Source: Podarcis raffonei (Eukaryota; Chordata; Lepidosauria; Squamata; Lacertidae). Taken from it: a stretch of DNA of 64,000 nucleotides. The translations under genes and the position numbers were made by a program. The DNA is taken from assembly GCF_027172205.1 (NCBI RefSeq), contig NC_070607.1, positions 23,846,069-23,910,068 of the forward strand, written 5' to 3'. Each line of letters begins with the position of its first letter. The first letter of the stretch is position 1. This document shows positions 11,901-21,917 of this stretch, one piece after another. A model generated the notes under the pieces. The model saw nothing but the letters and a program-made list of their open reading frames with translations. It made no database searches and was not told where the DNA came from.

Positions 11901-14900
11901 GTTTGGGAGTGAAACTGGGACCTTCGGCATGATTGTAGGTTCGAGCCCACGTTGGGCAAAAGATTCCTGCATTGCAGGGGGTCATAGTAGATGACCCTTG
12001 GGGTCCCTTCCAACTCTACAGTTCTACAATTCTATGATCCAAAGTCTCCCCTCCCCCTGCTCCGGATCCTGAATCTTCCCAGGAGCAGAAGGGCATTATA
12101 GATTTGGAACAGTGGTTTGCAGAGGGGCCTAGTTCAGAAGGCAGAAGCTGGGAAATACTGAATGGGAAACAGTTAGGAGAAGAAACACTGGAAGGGAGAT
12201 GGTTAACAGATTCACAGTCTCTGGACAGCATTCCTCCTCTCAGCCCAAGGTCGAGAAGAGCTGAGAAAGTGGCAGAACAGAAAGCACAGAGGGTACAAGC
12301 TCAGATTACAAGACGTAGGAGTGATGTAGATGAATAGGGACGGAAGTGAGGTGATCCTTAATTATGAGCACCACCATTTCTAGGAGATATGTTCTTTGTT
12401 CTCTCGCTGTGGTCATTAAAGTTTCTAACTGGTAAGAAGACTAATTTTCTTCTGTTCTGCTTATCTACTGCCGTGGGGGGAGGAAGCCAATTCCCTGAAG
12501 CCTGACATAGACACTATTTTGCACCACAGCCACAAGGGTGTGTTGGGTGTGTTCCAGACGGCACTTACAGCTCATTCAGAGCAATGGCAATGCCTCATAG
12601 AGCTGTCCAGCAACCTGCAGGAACTCCAGGTACCTAAAACACTTCCCCAAAATCTTTACGGAAACGATTCCTTGAAGCTAGAAAAGTTTGTAAGCTCCTG
12701 TCCACAGAAACCACTCACAACACAGAAAATGACTACAGAGGTAAGGGACTTTTCCAGAGAAAGTGGATACTTATAGAGCTCATCTCAGCTGAAGAAAAGG
12801 AAGCTGAGGGTTATGCAGTTAGATTGGGTTGGGATTTGCTCTCATACAAATATCTATTCAAATGAGATGTTTTGCTTACCGATGGATAAGTAGAATCACG
12901 CTATTAGGAAATGGAAAAGCAAAGAGACACAATGGTGTTATTCACTTGCAAAAGCGTTCCTTACAGAAAAGATCAAGGATGAAAAATTAAACGAAAACAT
13001 AACATGCAATCTAAATATAGGTTCCTTTTATTGTGCCAACTCTGTAGAAACAACTTGATCCCAAGCACTTAACCCTCCTGCTGCCTGTGACCAATGTCCC
13101 TACTATCTGTCCTTAAGATGTTTTTCCCCCTTCAGTTTTAAGTAGGAATGGGAGAGAAATTAGATATAGTTTTAATTTTATTGAAGGAGTATCTAATTTG
13201 TACTTCTGGAACCAATAAGCAAACTGAGACACAGCTATCCTTTGAAATGTGCAAGTCTCTGAATTTTGCAATGCAGTTCAGCCAATGTGTACAACAGTGC
13301 AAATATTAGGGCGGAAGAGTACATAAAAATGGATATGAAAGCAGCATACAAAATGCATTGTATTAGGGAAAACAGCTTCAAAAATGTGTGTATTAGGGGA
13401 AACTGCATGCAAAAAAGTGTTTGTTTTTAATAATTCACATGAAAATCCTGATCAATTTTGATTTCTTTATTTGAAAAATTACAAACTGGTGTGGAAATGC
13501 AAAGAACTGAATTGAAATATGAGCAACTGAGAAAAATGGAAATGGACACATTCATTCATCCATAGATCTGATCCAAAAAGTAAGCTAGCTTGGAGAAAAA
13601 TGTTCAGGGTAGGAGTGAGTCAGGAGAGTCAAACAGCAGATGGGGAAAGTTGTTCAGCTCTCTTTCTCCACATACCCTTTTTGCTCAGCACAGCTGAGTA
13701 TAAACTAGGAAAGGAGAACCAGGTGTAGCCAACCAGATGTCACGAGCCTCCAACTGCCATGAGCTAATATGACTAATGGTCAGGGATGCTGGGAGTTGTA
13801 GTCCTATAACATTTGGGAAGCCCCAGGTGTCCACATCATTAGCTTGATGGACCCTAACTTCTACTAGGTCAGGGCTCAGTTTGATTTGTGATACACAGTT
13901 CTGTTTTGAGATCGTTTTTAATCCAGTTTTTTAAAGGTTACCTTAACTGAACATTATTTGAATTTTTATGCTTAGAGATTTTAATTACATTAAATGGTAC
14001 AATTTAAATCAATCAAACAAACAAATGCAGCACAGAATAGTGTTTACCTCAGGTGGGAAAGGTTTGCTGTCTGGGTAGGTCACAACCTGTTAATGAGAAA
14101 AAAGTAGGGTTTTTTTATTAAGTGTTGGTGGTTTACCCTGCTTTTTGAACAAAGAAACAAAAAGGGTCTTCAAAATACTCAGAAAGAGAGGAGCTGTAGC
14201 ATTTCAGATTCACGTTCTATATACTAATGGCATACAGTGAGGAAGTTCAGGAAATAATCTCCTATTTCCCAGTTTAAATTTTCTTGCAAGAAGATCTGGC
14301 ATTTTCCCCAAAAGAAGGTATTTTGTGGGTAATGACAGCACTTTGCTATTACCAATATTAAGAGATTCCAAGAGGCTAAAACGGATGGACACACGATCTC
14401 TTAAAGAAAAGACTACTGTAACCGATTTCCTCACAGCAAAACATGTATAAAACTTTGGCTTGCTGAAGCAAGGATCAATCAATGTTTGCCAGCCTTTACA
14501 ATTTTATTGGAAAGGAAGAAAAAAAATCACCTACATACCTTTACTTTGCTGGTGGAAACCGACTGTAAGATATAGAATATAAATGTTAGTTAAAATCGCT
14601 TGAAATACCATGCATCGACTCATCAACAAAGCAGTTTTGCCCCTTAGATCTTGAGCATGGTTTGCTCCCTGTCAAGATCGCAACTCAGCACACATCCTGG
14701 TGCAATCTACTTTTTGAAGATGTAAATTGAGTCGTTAAACTTTGGAGAAAGTTTATACTTGTAAAATAAATAATAATGTGGAAAGTGTTCTTACCTGGCC
14801 ATATGAAGACTGACTGCCGGAAGCAGCTGCATTCTGTAAACAAACCAAAACTCCCTTAATTTCCTGAATGGTATGATTTAACCAGAGGCATACTTTGGGA

Positions 14901-17900
14901 AAGAAAATGATAAGCTCTGTAACTGGATGCTTATTGGAGGAAGGCTGGTCCAGGAGCTAAATTTATTAGGGCAGCCTTTAGAATTCGAGAAAATGTAGTA
15001 ATAAGGCTAAAATTCAGTGTAAATCCTAGGAATTCTGGATAGCAGACCACCCTGTTGGACTGGTAAGAAATGAGAACCTCTTCAAGCGGCCTTTCGGCTA
15101 AAAGGGGGAGCCTACCCTTGATATAGGGTCATGGGTGGCGCTGTGGGTTAAACCACAGAGCCTAGGGCTTGCCAATCAGAAGGTTGGCGGTTCGAATCCC
15201 TGCGATGGGGTGAGCTCCCATTGCTCGGTCCTAGCTCCTGCCTACCTAGCAGTTCGAAAGCAGATCAAAGTGCAAGTAGGTAAATAGGTACCACTCTGGC
15301 GGGAAGGTAAAAAGCGTTTCTGTGCGCTGCTCTGTTTCGCCAGATGTGGCTTAGTCATGCTGGCCACATGACCTGGAAGCTGTACGCCGGCTCCCTCAGC
15401 CAGTAAAGCGAGATGAGCGCCGCAACCCCAGAGTCATCCGTGACTGGACTTAATGGTCAGGGGTCCCTTTACCTTTACCCTTGATATAAAGACAATATTG
15501 AGTGAAATTGACCAATAGGCTGACATAGTATATGGCAGCTTCCCCTGCGTTGTTGAGCAGGGAACAGGAATAAAACACAAAAGAAAGAGGCATACCAGTA
15601 CTTACATCTCTGCAGCCAAATTTGTTGTACACGCCTGCAACTCCTCCCTGTGAGCAAAAGAAAAGCCAGGTGTCTATTTTTTTGCTGGTCAGCAGGCACG
15701 TCAGTGCACATGGGTATGGTACAACTGTGACTATATCATTCAGATGGATAGATCAAACTGGATAGATCAAATCACACAGAGAGGGGCAGTGCCGGATTTA
15801 GGTTTGATGAGGCCCTCAACTACTGAAGGCAATGGGGCCCTTTATATGTCCAGCTGTCCTTTGTCAACAACAATTTGTCACTGTTTTCTGTGTTGAATAT
15901 ATGCTGTATGTAGGTTTTATTTTATTTGTTTTTTATATTTTGGAAATGTACATCCAATGTTTTTTCCTTTAATTTTTTTAGGGGTCCCCAAGAGAGTGGG
16001 GCCCTAAGCTATAGCTTGTTTAGCTTATACATAAATCTGGCACTGGAGAAGGGCAGCTATAGAATGGGATGATCTCTTATTTTGCAGTAACACAGTTCAT
16101 TGCATCCTCAAGTACAGCTTGTGTTATGCAACATTTACACTGGGACAAAATTCTAGAATCAAGAGAACAGAGTGTATACTTACCCCACCACAGCCGCTTC
16201 CACTGCTGCTTCCTTCTTTGACCACTATGACCTGGAAAGAAAAAATGATGCCAGTCATTTCTGAGCCTAAATTTTTTTTTGGGGGGGGGACTGCAGCCTA
16301 CTGCACAGTACAGTGGTACCTCGAGTTACAAACACCTCAGGTTACAAACACTTCAGGTTACAAACTCCGCTAACCTGGAAGAGTTACCTTGATTTGAGAA
16401 CTTTACCTCAGGATGAGAACAGAAATTGTATGGCGGCGGCATGGCGGCAGCGGGAGGCCCCATTAGCTAAAGTGGTACCTCAGGTTAAGAACAGTTTCAG
16501 GTTAAGAATGGACCTCTGGAACGAATTACCGTATTTTTCGCTCTATAAGACGCACTTTTCCCCTCCTAAAAAGTAAGGGGAAATGTGTGTGCGTCTTATG
16601 GAGCGAATGCAGTCTGCGCAGCTATCCCAGAAGCCAGAACAGCAAGAGGGATTGCTGCGCAGCCTGCATTCGCTCCATAAGACGCAGCAATCCCTCTTGC
16701 TGTTCTGGCTTCTGGGATTCAAAATATTTTTGTTCTTGTTTTCCTCCTCCAAAAAATAGATGCGTCTTATGGTCTGGTGCATCTTATAGAGCGAAAAATA
16801 CGGTAAGGTCATAACTAGAGGTACCACTGTATACAAAACTTTGAAGCATTCACTGGCTTAACTGCTGTGTGGAAGCTCCCAAGAGATGCACTTTTTGTGG
16901 ACTTACTGTTGCTCATGCATGCAAGTTTCTCCCAGTGTCCACATGGCGTCGACCTCATCAAAGTGCAATTCCACAATTCCCCACCCCTACGCCCAGCGTT
17001 TAATTTTGATTTGCTGTTTCCACTGTACTTTTTTCTGTTAACTTATCAGATTCCCTGCAGAAACGACAAATCTGGTTTAAATGGGGAAATACTATGGAGA
17101 AGGCATTTTGATGAGAATTTATTTCATGTGGATTGTGCAAAAAACCTCCATGCACGAGCAGCACCAATGATGTTAGGAGAAGCAACACAGCACTTCTCCT
17201 TCGTAAAATTGTCCCCTCCCAAGGACTGCTTGGATTGGAACAGCTGTGATGGGACTAACATTACTTGTGGCTACTGTGTAGTTTGTAGTGAGGAGTAACA
17301 TGTAGTTTGGCTCTATCAAGTCCTGAGAAGAAACAAAAAATTAATGGCAAGGAAAAAACAGCAATTACCTTGGCTTCACTGCCACTGCTCTGCGATGATC
17401 CTTGTGTACTCTGAAAATTAATCAGGAATTTAAGATTATGATGAGGGAATAAATGAGGGATTATGACGAGGGAATAAATGCAACCCAAACCTTTAATATT
17501 TAAAGATCAAAAAAGGAAAAAAGAATTATTTCATTATAAACAGAGCTGCTCTGAAATTCATTTCAGTGGACCCTTTGACTGTGCTCAAATGCAGCACAGG
17601 TTGATTTAATTTTTAAGACATGGAAGAAGAGTTAAAAAGCCTCTGTGGAATCTTTGGCAAGTGATCTGTTTGGGCAGGCACCAAGAACAAAAAATGAAAG
17701 AAGTGAAAATTCCTCTCTCTGTTATTTGGGTCAAAACAGGAAGAGAGAAAATGGGAGAAAATGGAGGAGTGTGCCTTTGGGGGTAAAGTCAAATTGTTGG
17801 AGGGTTACAGCTGTAGAGAACAATGCGGGAGAGACATGTTTCATTGCATCTAGGGCAGATGAAGGCGTCCAGCTGTACTGATGCAGATATACCAGGAGCG

Positions 17901-20016
17901 CAGACAGAAGACACACTAATAAGGACTGGATAATTTTATGCAGAAGAATGAGCCTGACACTTCAAACTTACCCAAATAAAAAGCCTGTCTGTTTATGTGC
18001 AGAAGGATTCTTTAAAAATTCAAGACAAATGTGTATATAATTGTCGTGTCCTGTAGGGGAATGAGGACCTTTAAAGGAAATAATGCTTACCTTGACACAA
18101 CCACCACTGCTTGACTGTACTGCTCCAGCCTGAGAAAAAATAAGATTGTTCAAGTTTTGCTTTGTTTTTTAAAGAACTTTGGGTTCTATACAACGCTGCT
18201 GTGGCGTTCGTACGGAGCCCCTGGTCGTCTCACGGACTATTGACCCATACACCACTAATCCGCTGCCACCAACCAGGTCCTCCCCGGTAAATCTCAGTCA
18301 GGTTCTCAAGTTAACAAAGAAGAGTGTAGTTTATTGCAGACACAAACAATCTTTAACTGCATTCCAAACGTTGTTACTCTTTACCTTCTTATTCTTATTT
18401 TATCCTGTCTTTATCTCTTCTACCTCCCCTCACACAAGAACCCACTGCACTGTCTCTCTATTTCCAACTGACTGCCAACTGCCTTTCCCAACCAACCCAC
18501 CCACTAAAACCAACCAACTAATCACTCAAACATTGGGCTAAGCCCTTTTATAAACAGGTAGGCTCCGCCTCCGGCTTTCCTATTGGTCTACATTTTAACC
18601 CTTTTTCTCCCCCCTGTACAGACATTTTCTAAACGAACGGGCAAACGCCACATCTGCTCTTCCAGTTATGCAGCAGACTCTTGTTTACGCAATGAAACAC
18701 CCCACTTCTCTCCTTGTAGCCTCCCGCAGGCTAGTCTAGAGGAGTGCTACTCCCCACTTCAGTATCTGTTGCCTGAGGCATTTGTCTCATTTTGCCTAAT
18801 GGTAGGGCCGGCCCAGGGGTAATATTAAAAGGGACTTGGTGCCTTCCTTATGCATTTCAAGTACTATAGTGCTCACAGCAGTGAAATGAAGCAGTGTTCT
18901 CAGCCCACTCATTTTACTTAACCAGTCAAACTGCATTATAGCCTTCTGCCAAGTACAAATATGTCTCTTTCCCAGTATAACTGGGTGGACTTGTTCACAG
19001 CAGGTAAAGAAAAGAGTCGATTAACTCAAGCAGAGTGGGCCGTTCTAAACATTTCAGGAGTGCAACCCAGGTGCATGCTGTTCTGTTTTATGAAATTGTA
19101 CTGGTTGGCATCCGTCTGTCTCGGGAGACAAAGGACGATGGAGGAGTGTGCCTTTGGGGGTGAGGTCAAGCTGTTAGATGGTTGCAGCTCCTGGTATGGC
19201 TGTAGAGACCAATGTGGGAGAGACATGTTTTGTTGCAGCTGGGGCAGATGAAGGTGTCCGGTTGTGCTACTGCACGCCTGATGGGCATACCCCAGTTATG
19301 GAACAGTCTTCCCAGAGAGTTTCACCTTGTGCCACCCCTTTTAGCCCTTTCTGTTTATCCAAATGTTTTAAATAACTTACATAGCTGGTTCTCTCAGTTT
19401 TTAAATTTGTGCTTCAACTTTGGGGTTGTGGAGAGTTTTGTTTTCTTGTTGCTTTTCATTAAACGGTAAGATTTTATTTTACCTTGTGTTCCCATTGTGT
19501 TTATACTTATTTAGGGTAAACCACCCAGAGAACTTTATATTATGGGTGAGCTTACAGACACAGTAAATATATAAGCATCTTAAAAAGATCTTGACAGTGA
19601 GGGAAACACTGAGGAATCTTTTTTAAAAAAGGTTCTTACCTCGCCACAGTTGACATTCACAGTCAGAACGGACTGAAAAGAAAAGAGAAAAGTTGTACGG
19701 CTTTGTAAAGTAGGGACTGTACCTAATAAAATGTTGCAAAGCTGTGAAGGAATACCTGGTGGTTCTGTAAGTGCGGATCTGCTTACAACAATTCCACCAT
19801 GATTACTGTTATTAGCCTTCATTTTAGCAGCATTTGAAATCTGCAGCATCAATTGACAGTTCTTCATGCATCACCAGCCACTTGCCAACCCAGACAATCG
19901 CCCACCAATGGGAAACTAACTAGTACTGCAATTACTAGCTAACTGCTGGCTACTGAAGTAGGAATACCATCACCAGAGGGATGCCAGTGAAGATAGCATT
20001 CCTGTTATAAGTTCCA

Positions 20017-20048
<32 letters not shown>

Positions 20049-21873
20049 CGATCGATCAATCAATCAATCAATCCAAGGTGTTTTTTATCCCACTCATAAA
20101 TCCACACACTCATTCATGGGGGTACTGTTTATTGTGGCACCTCGGTGGTGAGGACACACAAATCCCATCGTTTTCACTTTATCTTTTTCTCAATCTTAAG
20201 TTTGGTTTGCCACCTTTCCACATACATTTGCAATTAAGGGGGAAAAAGATTGTGTGCACATTTGTTTGCATTTTCCTGTGTTTTTCTCCTAACATTTACA
20301 GTATTAATTTTTGCAAGCAATTCCTGCCCCCCCCCAACACAATGCAATTTTGAACATGATTTCGACTGATAAACATTCTTGTGTGCACTTTTCAATTACG
20401 TACAAATTTCTGCTTGCATTCTTTGGTTGGAGGACTGCATCAGAGAAATGAGAACTTTAGAAGAGTACTGCGTTTTAGTTTGCATATTGGTTTGGCAAGT
20501 GCAACTTTTGTAGGCTTACATTTAAGTGTGAACTGGTTTAATTTCGTGCTCCACCCCCGCATCTCCGCTCCATGGTATATGTAATACCCGCCACCTGAGA
20601 GCAGGGGCAAGCTGGATGCTTGAAATCACTCAGAATAAAGGTTCTTAAGGTCCTATAAATAATGTTACCAGTTCCTAGAATGTAGCCATATCTTATACTG
20701 TTCCAATAAAATATGTGCTGGAAAAATAATAAAATTTGACTTTTGTTCCTGCCTGTTCCAGTGTTGCAGCCTCAGCAAAAATTCTGACAGACTGGCATCT
20801 GATTCTGAATAAATGAGTCCCTTCTAAAGGGTCTCCTCCATTTCTTAAGTTACTGGAGTGATGTGGCAAGAAGCAGCCATGCAGAAGATACAACCACGCT
20901 GCTAAAGGAACATAATGGTGGGTCATATTCACAACATTCACGATCAAGTGTTTGAAAAACATGCACTTGTTCTGTTCAGTTGAATTATGCCCCTCCTTTG
21001 GTTTGTAATAAGTATTTCACAAATACCTTCCTCCTGCTCTTTTCTGTGGCATTTTCTGTTCTGGAGTCCGGCGTCGCCTCAGAATCAACAGGTATCTCAT
21101 TGTCATAAACTGCCTCAGTGTCACCAAGGAGGGTATTGAAATCAAAATCGTCATCGTACTCCTCAGAATCATCGGTAATATCAGAAACTGTTGATGCCAC
21201 AGAATCATTGGCTAGGTCTGAGCTATTGGCTGCCATTGAAACATTGATGGGTTTGGAATCACTGATGGGTTTGGAATCATTGATGGGTTTGGAAATATTA
21301 GCCACTTCTGAAAATCTGGGTGAGAGAGTTTTGCTATGAACGCCAACCCAATAGGTATCATAATCTTGAAGAAAAGTAGCCCTGAGAGGGGAGAAAAAAC
21401 ACCAAGAAATCATCACTATTTCTAGTGTTGAGGCTTTTCTCTAATGAGATATATAATATCATATATATTATACATAAGATTTTTCTCTCGGGGGAATGTG
21501 CATTATACTTTTCAGTCCAGAATTATCTATTTCCCCAGCTACTCTGGGCGGGTTACAGCATATATAAAAACATAGTAATACATCACTATGTATTAGACTG
21601 AGGTCCAGCACCAAGGGCCTTCTGGTGGTTCCCTCAATGCGAGATGTGAGGTTACAGGCAGAGGGCCTTCTCGGTAGTGGCACCCGCCCTGTGGAACGCC
21701 CTCCCTCCCATCAGATGTCAAGAAAATGAACAACTATCTAACTTTTAGAAGACATCTGAAGGCAGCCCTGTTTAGAGAAGTTTTTAATGTTTGATTCTAT
21801 TTTAAATATTTTGTTGGGAGCTGCCCAGAGTGGCTGGGGAAACCCAGCCAGATGGGCAGGGTATAAATAATAA

Positions 21874-21917
<44 letters not shown>

